Source of the DNA: Alnus glutinosa
Taxonomy: Eukaryota; Streptophyta; Magnoliopsida; Fagales; Betulaceae
Length of the DNA: 64,000 nt
NCBI RefSeq assembly: GCF_958979055.1
Contig: NC_084896.1
Span: 310,001 to 374,000 of the forward strand
Reading direction: 5' to 3'
Shown here: positions 12,301-24,272 of the stretch, in pieces
How positions within the stretch are numbered: position 1 is the first letter of the stretch
Layout of the letters: each line of letters starts with the position of its first letter
Notes under the pieces: generated by a model
What the model was told of the DNA's origin: nothing
Seen by the model: the letters and a program-made list of their open reading frames with translations, nothing else
Databases searched by the model: none
Position numbers and translations under genes: made by a program

Positions 12301-13836
12301 TATAAACATGGTATACCTCCATTGCGATTATCCATTCGGGACAGTTCGATCCATATATACCACAACGATCACCCTACAAACATAAAACACATTATTACTT
12401 ACAAGGAAAAAGGATTTTTTTCATAAATAAAAATATTAGTCTTGTTAAGTTAGTGAGAGTAGAAATTGGAGTTACAGGATTGAGACCACGGCTCCTCATG
12501 GCGGAGCCCATGCGGATGGATGCATCGTAAGCCTCCTGATATGTAAGCCACACGTAGGGACCCGCCTGCGAATTCAGTCAAATCTTTGTCAGCATTTTCT
12601 TTCGATCAGTGTAAATTGTTCAGATTGTTAATGACATGATAGCCACACGTTGTACCTTTGAATCGGTGATTTGACGTCGACCCAGCATTGGGTTGCTCGG
12701 GTACCTCTTGGCGGAGTCACTGCAACAAAAAACTGAGTTTCAGAGGAGAAATCGCAGAGAGCCATGGATTCAGACCTCGCAGTTCAGCATGCAAAAGCTT
12801 TTCAAGACCGTTAACAGTTTATACCCCCTAAACGCAGCCGGCCTATTAGGTCAGTTGGTTAGAGCGTCGTGCTAATAACGCGAAGGTCGCAGGTTCGAAA
12901 CCTGCATGGGCCATTTTGCTAATAGCTAAGATTAGACCATTTAGTTGTACTTTATGCTCATTGACTGCCATTAGTTTTTGTTTGGGCCTCAAAATCCTGC
13001 TATAACAGGACAAAATATGCCCCCCCCCCCACGGGCCCCGCGGTGACTTATGGAAACCCCCTCAGCTTCCTCAACGCCAATTTTCATGTGGCAGCCTATC
13101 AAATTTCTCCGGCGAAGTGTTAAATGGAGTGAATGGGTGGAGATAAAGTTAAAATTCAGGATGTTTTACTCTAATTATCATTTATCTTGAAAAGCTGTTT
13201 ATATGAAATAATAAATTTAAGAGAATTATTTAACAAATACTTTAACACCAAATTACTTTTTCTCTTGGAAGGGGGGATTCTATCATCACGATTTTGGCTG
13301 TTAATAGCCCTGATCTAAAACTGGAAAGCTTCAAAGGTCCACAGGAATGCAAACCAGAGAGCTCATTTAGCAGCCAAATGGGCTGCCTCGCATAATTTTT
13401 TTTGGCTTTTTTTCCCTGTAATTCTCCATGCATGATGCTCATTGCATGCTCTTGGAGACTAGAGTTGGTAACACGTCCGATCTGCTAAGACTGCTATTAT
13501 AAACTCTTTTTTTTTTTTAAAAGAGATCTTCAATTTAGAACATTTATGCTACCTTGAAAATTAACACAGGATAAGATTAATACCAAAAAGTGTTGAAAGA
13601 ATGGCTCCCTTTGCGATGCGTTGTTTTCCCAAATAAACCATAAAACACAACATTAATGCAGTCCAAGTTCGAAATGAATATAGTTACCTGAAGAATTGCC
13701 AGGGAGATTCCAATCCGGCCGGCAAGTCGAGGAGACCATCTTTAGCATAAATGCTTCTATACACAGGCCCTGCTGACGGCTTTTGATCCGTGGCCGGCCT
13801 TGATTCCTCAACCTTCACCGTGTAGACGGCTGACAT
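6377..13836 (-). CDS. LACS2: long-chain acyl-CoA synthetase, LACS2 type
   Basis: Nineteen exons join in phase on the minus strand: 13688-13836, 12656-12719, 12476-12565, 12317-12373, 11535-11583, 11260-11336, 10525-10564, 10338-10432, 10070-10234, 8960-9070, 8753-8840, 8591-8657, 8436-8511, 8239-8356, 7888-8133, 7576-7715, 7219-7401, 7017-7136, 6377-6424. They give 660 residues with no internal stop, and each junction is GT-AG. The protein activates long-chain fatty acids with ATP and CoA (AMP-forming adenylating family). Visible motifs: phosphate-binding [11 protein letters not shown] (227-237), GYGLTES (414-420), GWFHTGD (493-499) and DRKKN (513-517). Blocks such as [11 protein letters not shown] and GYHKRQDLT match LACS2 better than my memory of LACS1 or LACS4. 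LACS2 supplies acyl-CoAs for cutin and related surface lipids at the ER of epidermal cells. Length fits the family (about 660-666). The exon 12 acceptor has a weak pyrimidine tract. The LACS2 versus close paralog call is from memory. Confidence 0.93.
12840..12913 (+). tRNA. tRNA-Ile (AAT anticodon), inside LACS2 intron 1, antisense
   Basis: A 74-nt cloverleaf fits. The acceptor stem GGCCTAT pairs with ATGGGCC (one G-T wobble), with discriminator A at 12913. The anticodon stem-loop TCGTG-CTAATAA-CGCGA carries AAT (Ile), and the T arm is GCAGG-TTCGAAA-CCTGC. A TTTT Pol III terminator follows directly. The D stem departs from the plant consensus: GGTC where GCTC is expected opposite GAGC, giving one mismatch and altering the A box. 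It lies within the first LACS2 intron (12720-13687) on the opposite strand. It is either a functional gene with a weak D stem or a slightly decayed copy. Confidence 0.9.
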
Positions 13837-15341
13837 TGTTGTCCAAATGCAGGAACTGGGTTTCAAGAAACGTGTAAGATGGTTTAATAAGTAGTAGCAG
13901 TAGTAGTAGTAGTAGTAAACCTTAATTAGAGATATGGAAGCTTGTACTGATTAAAAAGCTCTGCTGAAAATGAATAGCCCACAAGAAAGAGTGAATGAGG
14001 GAGTTGGGAGAGGTGGTTGAGCTAAAAGCAATAAATTCTCGGATTACTTTGGGAAAGTTATGTCTGAGCGATTTTATAACGCTGTTTATGACTCTTGTTA
14101 ATGCCTCCTGCCTGAGCTCCTTCCATAGAGTGATAGACATAGCATTTATAATGGTAGATGACAGTTCGGTGAACGAGACCCTCATGTTGCCTTTTCTTTC
14201 TAAATTATTATTTTTATTTTTATTTAATTAGGATTTAGAAAGGTAGCTAGGTTACAAATTAAGAGAGTTGGTAAAGCATGATGAATGTTTTTTTGGAAAA
14301 AAGGGAAACGTACGTGTAGCTTAACTACAAAGACTTTGAAGACATAATCAGAGTTGAGTGGTGCAGAAAATCTCAGCATAAACCAATTACAAAGACATTT
14401 GGGTCAATAGATGTTCAACCAAAAAGTCGGCCTTTAATGGCCGCTTATGTATTCTCATCTATGCATTGCTTCTTCTTTGTTGGGTGTGAAGTAGTAGAGA
14501 TACGCAATTGTAGAGTTAATGCAGGTGCATGAATCTCATCCCTAGAAAGCAGACACTTGGCTCATCAATAAATCATCATCATGTACGTAGAAAGTAGAAA
14601 CCAGCTATTTTCAGGCTTAAGACAGACAGAAACATACATTTTATAATGAAAAGGATTTTGAAAAAGATACGCAAACGCGTTGGCTAAGTCAGTGAAGTCA
14701 CGTTAAGGTCCTCTTTTTTTCTGCCAAAAGAAGAAAACTATAAAAGTTTTATGTAATGGAAAAATATCAAGAAACAAAAATAAAATCTAGTTATTTAGAC
14801 TTTATTGTGTGAACGTAGATCAAATAAATTATAAAAAAATAATAAGCAAATTGCGTAACATCAGGACACAAATTAAGACTTATAGACTTAAATATTTGAA
14901 TCGAGCGATATCCGAATATGCTATGTTATAGTCTTAATGAATGAAAGGCTCCTGAGACACTATAATAGTCCTAACAAGACCCACTTGACTTTTCCAAATG
15001 AAGGATTTAAAATAGAGCATGGGATGAACAGAAAAGCTCAAGTATCGATTAGGTTGGGGTCTTTGTAATTGTTTCGTTACTTGTAGAATTGGGTAACGAG
15101 CGATTGGTGGCTTCTACTCAAACAACCAAATACAGGTAGGATTGGATATGGCAACTGTTTATATGTGTAAGGCTATATAAGTCAATCCTAATCGGACCCA
15201 TTTAATTAAACGAGTCAAACCCTTTAATTCTAACCTATTAATTTTGTGTTAAATTCGTATAGAATTTTTATATCGTGTAAAAAATTATCATCCCTAAATA
15301 TATATAACAGCATAAGTCTTGGTAGTCCCATATATATACAC

Positions 15342-15345
<4 letters not shown>

Positions 15346-15374
<29 letters not shown>
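15346..15374. repeat. (GA)n microsatellite
   Basis: Uninterrupted GA dinucleotide repeats, about 29 bp. Confidence 0.9.
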
Positions 15375-15378
<4 letters not shown>

Positions 15379-16080
15379 GACTTAGTTGGGAAAACTTCAA
15401 AGTTCAAACATATGCCAAACTAACACATCTCAAAACCAACTTCTAACGAGTATTCTTGTGGTGATGAGTGGGTGCACCACCTGATTATGCTTGCTGACTT
15501 GACAATGATGCCACCAAATACGAAAGAGACTTGGATTTTGTTTTCTAATACCATTTTTCAACAAGCAAATGGCCAAATCCAAACCTTAATTATTGATAAA
15601 CGTCTTTATTAATTGGGACCTGGTCATAATTAATATAAGTTCTGCGTTATAGATGTTAAGAGTTCCACGTTGTCAAAGTATGCTTGGGTTGTGGGCTTTA
15701 TAAGCCTTGAGCAAATCTCTTTTCTTTAGGTGCCTTTTGAAAATGAGTAAAGGTCAAATATCTTCAATAAAAAATGGTTCCAAAAGAGATTAATATCTAT
15801 ATATAATTTAGGATTGAGATTGGTTTCAATTTGATGCCCGAAGTGCAATTTGTCTAGCTCATGCATCAGAAAGACACCTTTGATAGGCCTACCTGTTGGG
15901 GGGCAGACGAGTCCATTGGGAGCCACTCTCAATTGCCAGCTGTTTGAATTGGGATGAGGTCGATCTCTCTAAATTACTTGTACGAACAATTATAATGAAT
16001 GTCAATAAATTTAATGCAGGGTTACTGCTTTTTACTTAAAAATGTATCCCTGTGCATGAATTGAATTAAAAGCCGCCGTC

Positions 16081-16746
16081 TGCACCAAACAAACAACAAT
16101 AAAACAGGGGATTCTTGGTTCAGGACCGTGGTGAACGGCAGGTGTTGGTGGTTTCCTGCAGAGATGTTGTCAAAGCTAGATCTACAAGACTCGGCTGAAT
16201 TTTCTCCGACAAGGACCTTTCTGTTGTGGTCGCCGGCCTCCTCTGGTCATGGTGGTCACTTGAAGAGCCCGCGTGGTCGTTCTGGTTTAGATGCGTGACC
16301 AGCACGCGCCGGGGGTTTATTTCTCAGTTCATGCGCGTGTGAGTCACCGGTCACTTATCCGGTCTCGGATAGTGACGATCTAGACCTTTGGAGGTTGTCC
16401 GACGCAAGGGGGTCCCCAGTGAAGGTGCGTGCTCTACACGCTCGGCTCCGGCGGCGGTTCTTCCGGCTCTTGTCTTCCAGGGGTTTTCTGTTTGCCTTTG
16501 TATATTCTTGCTCTTTTCACACTCTACCGCAATGGTAGCTGCTTCAAGCTAGTTTTCTAGCTTTGTGGGTAAAGAATCTTTTTCTCTACCCACTCTGACA
16601 GCCTTCGGGCTTTGTATCTCGCCTTCGGGCGTTAGCATGGTAGTATTTGTGTGCCTGTTCTCTGTGTATTTTCGTTCAGATTGTAACCCATTTGGGACGA
16701 TTTCTTGTAATGAAGATGCACCGTGCTTGTTCAAAAAAAAAAAAAC
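16081..16746 (+). mobile_element. 5'-truncated LINE 3' end
   Basis: A GC-richer, non-coding segment ends in a 13-nt A tail (16733-16745). It is flanked by the direct repeat CCGCCGTC (16073-16080 and 16747-16754), which I read as the target-site duplication. A 3' poly(A) tail plus flanking duplication is typical of LINE-type retroposition with 5' truncation. No reverse-transcriptase coding part remains, so a large SINE cannot be excluded. Confidence 0.55.
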
Positions 16747-17669
16747 CCGCCGTCGTTGTAGGTAAGTAATATTATAAATCTGCATGCATATGTTTTAAAT
16801 AAGATTAATAATTGAGTATATGTAGACTGTAGTAGCATTAATGCTTTCCGAATAAACTTATCGTCTTCTTAATTTGTTAAAGCAACAAGCCCTAGCTGTA
16901 TGTATATTCTTCCTTCTTTTCTTGGCGATTAACTCATGTTTCTGTGGGATTTGAGCTCACAAACTTATAATTCACCACGGTGCATGTTCTTATGAATGAA
17001 GATGAAGACAAAAGGCAACATGATCGATCAGACGCAAAGGCTATTTGGCTGTTCTAATTTTACACTTTCCTTAAAAAACCTATTGAACTCGATATATTTA
17101 AAGAACAACGAAATTGATTAAACATCACAACAGGAGGACCCAAATATCAAATGCCTAGTGGGCTCAGTTTAGGGCATGTTGGCCCAAAGACAATCCCAAC
17201 CCAAATATAAGGCCTGGGCTCACCAATTGGCATACATACTCAATACATTGGAACCCTCCCCTCGCATATCCTCCAAACGGTAATAATCTTATAAATAATG
17301 TCATCTGTGTATTTATTGACTTGCTTATTTCAAACTTGCTTAATAAGAAAAGGTTCAAAGGAGCCGTTAGGGGCACTCTCTCAAAGAAAGTAATTTATAA
17401 GACTTTACTGTCATTCCCGTTTCGAACCCACTCGCTATGGAAGGAGTTGATGGAAATAATCGTTCATTTAATGCAAAATATATAGTTAACTGTTTTTATT
17501 TTTTTTATTTTTACAGGGTCTCGATGTTACACTTTATGTCATTCTTTTTTTTTTTTTATCAGTGTACTGACGTTTTTGGAGTTAGCAATAAAAGGATGAA
17601 ACTGGCTGTTCTTGTTATCTTTAATGTAAGTCGTCGGTTTGAAAAGTGTTTCGATGGTCCGAATATGTG

Positions 17670-17905
17670 TTAGAATAAGTGAACTTATCACAATTGTAAC
17701 GCAACAGATTGTAATACGGGGCAAGGTATTGCAACCAATTCAGTATCTACCTCTCGGCATTACGTTTATACCTCTTGGTTGTTTACTACTCGGTATTATA
17801 TCTTTTAGCGCTGCTTAATACTTGTCTTTTGGAACGAGGCTTTCTTAAAAATTTTGTTGTTTTTCCTTTTCAGATCGGTATTGGCCCGAAGGCCCGTACT
17901 TCTAA
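17670..17905. mobile_element. possible solo LTR (fossil)
   Basis: A roughly 235-bp segment begins with TGTTAGA and ends with TCTAACA, the inverted TG...CA ends expected of an LTR. The flanking pentanucleotides are not identical, so this is a tentative call of an old, lone LTR with no internal coding region. Confidence 0.3.
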
Positions 17906-18984
17906 CAATAGACTTGTCTGACTCGGATTATTCCAACAACCATCAACCGTGTCTTTCTCTGCAATCTCTTTGCAGCCATGGCCCATGGCCCCAACTTAAG
18001 TTACATTTTCAGATTTTCTGTGCAGCCAAACAGTTGCCCAGAACATGAAATTACAAAATAGTGAATTGAATTCCATGCACGTTCCAGTTCCACCAACTAC
18101 TTTTTTTGATCAATTTCAGAAAATTGAAATAGTGGATTCATCAGTAAATTATCGATGAAATGACTAGGAAATTTAACTGGATCGGGCCAGGTCTTCCGAG
18201 GACCATCCTACGACCTATTTCTGAAGGGATATGGTCCATCGCTCCATGCATGGACAGAAAATGCGTCCAGTCACCATCATACAGTCACAGAAGATCGATC
18301 TTTCAATGCACCATTTCCAAGGCCTTACATTGCTCAAATGCGTAAATGGCAAATGAGAGAGACAGATCGAGATAGAATGTATTATGTATTCGAAAATGGC
18401 AAATTTCCACAACCAAACCCAATACAAATTTTGAAAATATTTTCAACTAAAATAATTCGCCCAAAGTTTAAGCCAACTTGTTGCCAGGTCATGTCATTGT
18501 CACCGTCTCAATGACACCATCTCCCTTCCACATGGTTTGTGTCGGTGGATGGGTTCCAAATACAGTCAACTGCGCCGGTTCCATGTCACCTTTCCTAGAA
18601 AAGAAGGCCAACCCCCGCCCCCCCCCCCCCCCCCCCCCCACTCACATTCATTCATGAAGCTCCCAGTCTTTATTCATCCAAAAAAAAAAAGCTCCCAGTC
18701 TTTCCCTCCCCCCACCCTCCCACCGTGAGAGAAGAACGAGACACTCCTACGGTCCTACCCTCCTACGTCTCGTCAATTTTACAATAAATGCCCCCCCCAC
18801 CGCGTATTTATGACCCTCTACATATTGCCAGGCCGTCTCATTAATCACCCTCGCATGCGATCCCCACCCATTAATACCACCCCGACCCCATCACCCGCAT
18901 TTTTTTTTTCCCACCGTCACCGCCCCTCTCTCCGACGATCACTCGATCCCCTCCCTCCACGTGTCCAATCTCTCTCTGCTCTAA

Positions 18985-20214
18985 CTACCTCCTGCTAAAC
19001 CTCTCCGGTGACAGCAGCGCCTCGGGATCCCCACACTTGAGCCGGCTTGACGAGAAAGCCGCCACTCCCCCCGCCGCCAAAGCTGACGATCTCATGAACA
19101 TCGGGCTCGTCAACGACTTGGTCCTCCTCGGCGACCCGCCCCCTCCTGAGCCGCCGAACCTCACGCTCGACTCTGACAGCGGAAAGAACCCCCTCCGTCG
19201 AAAGAACGGCGACTTCATTCCTCTGTAGTACCTGAAGGAGAAAACCCTTGGCTTACCCAACGATCCAAACGGCGACGGCCTTTTGCTCCAGAAGCTTCCT
19301 CTCCGGTACCGCCAGGGCGATGCCGTTGCCGGCTCCAGCACCATCCTCTCCGATGCCAAACTCCGCTCGAATCCGAACGAGTACGACCGCTTCAACAAGA
19401 AATCCCGGCCGTTGAATCTATCCTCCGAGATGTTGTTGTTCCTCATCGGCGATTGTAATTCTTCGATGCACGGAGTGATCTCTGAGAATGATCTGTGAGG
19501 CTCCGGCGAGGCTTCCGTAAGCGGCTCGAGAGCAAAGCTACGTAGGAGCGTGTCGTCGAGGCTCGGCCTGATCCTGGACGCCATCACCGGAATGAACGGA
19601 GACTCCGAACAGAATATTTCGGCTCGACAGAGGGGGCAGTTGGCATGGGACCTGAGCCAGACATCGATGCAGTCCACGTGGAACGCGTGGGAACAGACCG
19701 GGAGCGCACGAACGTAGTCTCCGTCTTCGAATTCCCAAAGGCACACGGCGCAGTCGCGACGGTCTCTGTTGGACTTGGCGGTGTAGAGTGAGAGAGGGAT
19801 GGTCTTGATGACGGACTCGTCGAGGCCGTACGGGGAGTAAACGTGGAAGCCGTCGCTTGGGTCGAAGAAGGGCGAATCGTAGGGGAGCGAGTCCAGGTCG
19901 CCGGACGAGGACGGCAGGTAGGACCGGGCGCGACGTCGGCGGCGCCACCTTTTCCACTGCCGGAGGATCGGCGGGATGACGTGGCGAGAGATGAGGCGAG
20001 AGTAGGTCACGAGGAGGAACGCGGCGACCACCACCACGACCATTGCGATCAACGGCGGGCTGAACTGGACCGGCAGCTTGGACGGTGGGGATGAGGGGTT
20101 GACGAATCCGACAGTGGGAGTGATGGAGGTGAAGGGTGTTGGAGATGGGGCCCACGACTGAAAGTCGTTGACCGGTGGCTGAGCCGGGGCCATCACGATG
20201 ATCACCACGATCAT
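18985..20214 (-). CDS. ATL65: RING-H2 finger E3 ubiquitin ligase, ATL family
   Basis: A single intronless frame encodes 409 residues, as is normal for ATL genes. Order of parts: Pro/Ser-rich N terminus, one membrane span at about residues 55-72, a basic stretch (KRWRRRRRAR, 88-97), the ATL-typical GLD motif (130-132), and a RING-H2 finger. The RING ligands are Cys155, Cys158, Cys174, His176, His179, Cys182, Cys193 and Cys196. A long Ser/Arg/Gly-rich C-terminal region follows, likely disordered. ATL proteins are membrane-anchored E3 ligases that pass ubiquitin from E2 enzymes to targets, often in stress and defence signalling. Length and layout fit ATL65, but the member assignment is from memory and less certain than the family. 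ATG 20214 is the first in frame; Met8 (20193) is an alternative start. Confidence 0.9.
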   Translation of the reverse strand: MIVVIIVMAPAQPPVNDFQSWAPSPTPFTSITPTVGFVNPSSPPSKLPVQFSPPLIAMVVVVVAAFLLVTYSRLISRHVIPPILRQWKRWRRRRRARSYLPSSSGDLDSLPYDSPFFDPSDGFHVYSPYGLDESVIKTIPLSLYTAKSNRDRRDCAVCLWEFEDGDYVRALPVCSHAFHVDCIDVWLRSHANCPLCRAEIFCSESPFIPVMASRIRPSLDDTLLRSFALEPLTEASPEPHRSFSEITPCIEELQSPMRNNNISEDRFNGRDFLLKRSYSFGFERSLASERMVLEPATASPWRYRRGSFWSKRPSPFGSLGKPRVFSFRYYRGMKSPFFRRRGFFPLSESSVRFGGSGGGGSPRRTKSLTSPMFMRSSALAAGGVAAFSSSRLKCGDPEALLSPERFSRR

Positions 20215-21080
20215 TGATGGTGGTGTTCTGAGTGCCTGCGCGACTGATGGTGTTTTTCAATGGGAGGGTTTTGTTGTGGTGGTTCGGGAGGGTTTAATGC
20301 TGGAGGGTTGACTGTTTTGTCCGGTCTTCCACTCCCCATTTGTCGACGGGCTTGTGGGCGGGCGACACGTCAACATTGGTGAATTTAAGGCGCCAAGTTT
20401 TTATCAGGTGTGGACGAGTGTATGCGTGAGATGCGAGTACGGTGGTTTTTTTTAACTTCGCCACGTCATACGTGATCGCGTGGTAATCCACGTCTAGGCA
20501 CTGTATGAGGCTGGACCGGTGATACTTCTGCATGCTGCAGTGGAGACGTGTTTGGCTTCGCCTTGGTAATAAGCCGTGGAATTTCGGATCCCTCGGGGAG
20601 AACAATGAACATGCCAGGTTGGACACTAATTAATCAATCAACAAACAAGACTTACAAGAGTAATTAATTAGGTAATGGAAAGAGGACATTTCAACGTTCT
20701 TTATTTATTGTGGTTCCTGGGCAGTGAATTTCAATGAAAATATCATGGCGATAATGCAGAGTGCAATGAATGAGCAAGTCAAAAAGTTGGCGTAATGGCT
20801 GATGTGAGCCGATATGGACGCTACGAATAATATGGAAAAATACTGTATTTTTCAACCAAAATAAATAATATAATAATGTCCAAAAACTTACAAGCATTCA
20901 ATGTCTTTGTGCAGTAAGTACAGTTTTGATATGAAATTTTGAACGGGAATTCCCTCTTAAGATCTCATGGTAGGAAGTTGGGTTGGGCCAGGACTAAATT
21001 TGTCATTGATTAAAAATATGTCAAGAGAGTTGCTCTATATTTTCTTGGTGCATTCTAGATTCTTTGTTAGTGAATTCTCC

Positions 21081-21135
21081 ACTACAACAAATTAGAATTT
21101 TCGGTGGGATCGGTGAACTACACAAGCCGGTAGGG
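21081..21135 (+). mobile_element. CACTA-like transposon end (fragment)
   Basis: The sequence CACTACAACAAATTAG is a typical terminus of plant CACTA (En/Spm) elements. A matching opposite end was not found nearby, so this is probably a fragment or a solo end. Confidence 0.3.
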
Positions 21136-21583
21136 GGGTAAATTATCCGATTACCAATTATTGAAAACTCACCAACCACCATTGAACCGTCTTTAACCGT
21201 CTATTGCCTATCATAAAATAAATAAATCAAAAATAAAAAATTGGAATAAAAAAATTTATCGAATTATTAATCTGTTGTTAATCGGGTAAAAGGATTTCTC
21301 TGTCAAGTTCCGACCTGACCCGACTTGACATTGTGCAAAACGGCGTCGATTGACGCGTTATCGAAAAAACCTAGAATAACAACTAAAACGACACCATTTA
21401 ACAAGCTTATATGTATGTATTTTTTTCACACACATTGGACATTTCAAACCCTAGAATCGCCCTTCTACCATCTCTCACTCTCCCGATCAAAAAAACCAAA
21501 CCCTAGAATTTGGATCACTCGATTCACTCCCTACCTGCCATGGCTGCCACCCACGCCATGAGTTCGTGACGCCTAGCAGCCTA

Positions 21584-21588
<5 letters not shown>

Positions 21589-21649
<61 letters not shown>

Positions 21650-21657
21650 GTTGATGT
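21589..21657. repeat. (CT)n microsatellite
   Basis: About 69 bp of uninterrupted CT repeats; probably length-variable. Confidence 0.95.
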
Positions 21658-22960
21658 GTTTCGATCCAGTGATAAACTTAATCGCCAAATCGAGTTAACA
21701 TTCGACATTTTCTTGTCAAATTTAGGTCCTTTAGGATTTTCTTTCCCTTTTAGTTTTTATGTCTCACTGTGGGAGGGAATATGTTGATAAAAAAAATTTG
21801 TTACCCGATTTAATTTTGTAAATTTGTTTGTTTCTTCTTTATTGATTTTGATCGATTTGTTTCATCTTCTCTGGCAGATACACCACATGTCTCGGTGCGG
21901 TGGGGACTATGTATCTCAGTTGTGGATTTGATTATTGAAATTGTCTGAGTTTGAGAGTTTTGGGTTATTGTGTTTGTTGGAAACTTGGAATTTTAAGCTG
22001 TAATCTTGTTGAATTTCCGATTTATTCAACCGTTCACTATCGATTTATTTGATTATTCTGAATTAACCAAAAAATTTTAAAATGTTTCTTCTAAAAAAAA
22101 GTCGAGTAATTACTCGACTTTACTGACAATTCCGGTCGGGAGTCGGAAATGGTGTTTACGACACTGACTTACCTGACACCCACCCCTACAAGCTGGTTAG
22201 GATGTGTGGAAAAATAAGGTCACTAACTGGTATCTAAGCAATACTTCCAATTGCTTTTATAGAACTTCCTTCTTGTATCATCAAACTGTCATCGCCCATT
22301 AATGCAACACCAACATTTCTTTGATTCCAAATTTAGAGTGGTACCTATTGTACCCTCTTTAAATTCTACTAATTCACAAGCCATTACTTCATCACAACCA
22401 AAAATACGGACAATGTCGTCGCATACTTCATAAGAAAGAAAAAAAAATCGATACACGGACACTTTTTTTTAGGTGTATTATAGGATGAAAAATGTTTAGA
22501 ATACTACAACTTTTATTACAATTCCTTACAAATTCACGTGATAATATCTTAACAGTGAAAAAACAATTAAGCAATAAATTCAATAAATAAATTTAATTAT
22601 TTAGTAATTGATGCGGTGAGTATTACATGAAATCAATTTATAAAGAATTTATATAATAAAAACTCTTAATATTTTTAGAGCACTCCTATAGTCCTATGGC
22701 CAGTAGGGCCGAACTCAACTTAAAGAGATCTTTATGGCAAAGGAGGGGGCTGAAAATTCAAATGGACCATAAAAAGGCCGGCTCGCAATGGTGCAAAAAG
22801 CCCGGCTAGCAAGCATTTGGGACCGTAGTTTCACCCCCTAAAACCCTCGAACCCAATCAAACACCACCGAGCACTATACAAAGGGAAACACAATTTAGGG
22901 TTTTACCTTTGAAAACTCAAGACTTTGTGGTTTTCCCGAGCAAGAGAGAGAGAAAGCAAC

Positions 22961-23125
22961 ATGTTTCCTGGGATGTTTATGCGGAAGCCGGACAAGGCCG
23001 TGGCTCTGAAGCAGCTGCGAAGCCACGTGGCGATGTTCGGGGCATGGGTCGCCGTGATCCGTGTCACCCCCTATGTTCTTCACTACCTTGCTGGTGAGAA
23101 GGAAGAGCTCAAGCTCGAGTTCTAG
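22961..23125 (+). CDS. TOM6: TOM6, small subunit of mitochondrial outer-membrane import complex
   Basis: A 54-residue protein starting MFPGMFMRKPDKAVALKQLR. It has a central hydrophobic span (MFGAWVAVIRVTPYVLHYLA) and a short acidic/basic tail (EKEELKLEF). This is almost the plant TOM6 sequence throughout, including the MFPGMFMRKPDKA opening. TOM6 is a tail-oriented small protein of the outer mitochondrial membrane that stabilises the TOM translocase around TOM40. The start is the ATG opening the conserved block; in-frame sequence upstream lacks an ATG. A GT donor just after the stop (at about 23157) and an acceptor near 25492 suggest a 3'-UTR intron, which I infer only from splice-like signals. 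Confidence 0.95.
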   Translation: MFPGMFMRKPDKAVALKQLRSHVAMFGAWVAVIRVTPYVLHYLAGEKEELKLEF

Positions 23126-24272
23126 ATCCCATTCCTCTTCCAATTCCATTCTCGCTAGGTAATTACCGAATCTATATTTATTTCTCTGGTTCTTTTTTCT
23201 TTTTATTTTTTATTTTTAAATTTAAGGTGGGTGTTTAAATTTTATTTATTTATAGATTATAATGGGAAGTGGGTATTCTCTATTTGTGGCTTAAGTTTAG
23301 AAATTGATCAGTTTTATGCTCTTTTTTATTTTGTAAATCCTGACGTACTTGTTTAGGTTGTAAACTGTTTACTGGTCTTGGTTATTTTTTTTGTATGTCT
23401 TTTTCTAAATTCATTAAAGAGTTTGTGGATGTATCTATCGTGTGAATTAAGATGTATGTGTTTGTTCAAATAATGGTTTAAGAATCTCTTTGGTGCAAAC
23501 AATTCTTAGGGGCACACCCGCCGGCGAAGCCGGAGTCTTACCCGATCCGTGTGGAGGGGGTGGTTTGCACGGGTATGGGGTTTGCTCGATAGGAGTGGGT
23601 ACATGAAGTGTCTGACAGCATTACTTCGTTTGGATTTTTAATGCATGTAACACGAGTCCATAATTCGATTTCAAATGCGCTACTGTTTTTCGTGCTTAAT
23701 CAATGTATAAATTGAGAGAAGAAGATCACAGTGTAATTTATCACAAAATTGAAATTGAATTTTATATGGTCAGCGCAATATAAATGCTGGAGACGATTAG
23801 TTGTGATAACTTGCCTTGGAGCTGTTCACATGTTTTGCTCTTGACCCTAGCATGTAACAGTGTTGATTATGAGTCTTGATATTGGATTATATGATACACA
23901 TATAGACTACTTTTTATAATTATTATTTTTTTTATTGAGTAAAAGAAATTCATTAAAAGTGCAAGGGGCGCCATCTAAGTACATATGAAGTATACAAGAG
24001 AAACACCAAGCAAATCAAGAACAAGAAAAGAGAGAACATAAATCTGCATAGCTAGAGACATAGAGAAAGGTGGTAGCAGAGATCCACTCAAATAAGGCTT
24101 TAAGAAAACAAGTCCGTATATCTGAACTCGTTATCTCTTGATTATTGAAGCTTTAAGCGTTCATTTTTCTCCAAATACACCACAATAAAAGGACATATGG
24201 ACTTATAATCTGAAGAAAGGATTAATTATATAGAAGTGTAGTTTGGATATACAATGCAAGAAAAACTGGAGA

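Larger units (their letters stand above)
13837..18984. other. spacer between LACS2 and ATL genes
   Basis: The LACS2 promoter side starts at 13837, with an AGT trinucleotide run near 13892-13917. Beyond it lie a degenerate repeat unit at about 15120-15300 related to the array at 58.3 kb, a GA microsatellite at 15346-15374, a LINE tail at 16081-16746, a possible solo LTR at 17670-17905, and C- and A-runs near 18617-18689. No protein gene is recognised. Confidence 0.55.
20215..22960. other. spacer between ATL and TOM6 genes
   Basis: Divergent promoter region of the ATL gene (-) and TOM6 (+). It contains a CACTA-like terminus near 21081, a long CT microsatellite at 21589-21657 and a perfect 24-bp palindrome at 22098-22121. 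The short frames here do not resemble any protein family I know. Confidence 0.55.

Noticed and set aside
19538-20260. 240-codon open frame overlapping the ATL gene on the same strand
   Set aside because: It is the off-frame shadow of a GC-rich coding sequence, with Arg/Pro-rich nonsense translation; the RING-H2 frame is clearly the real one.
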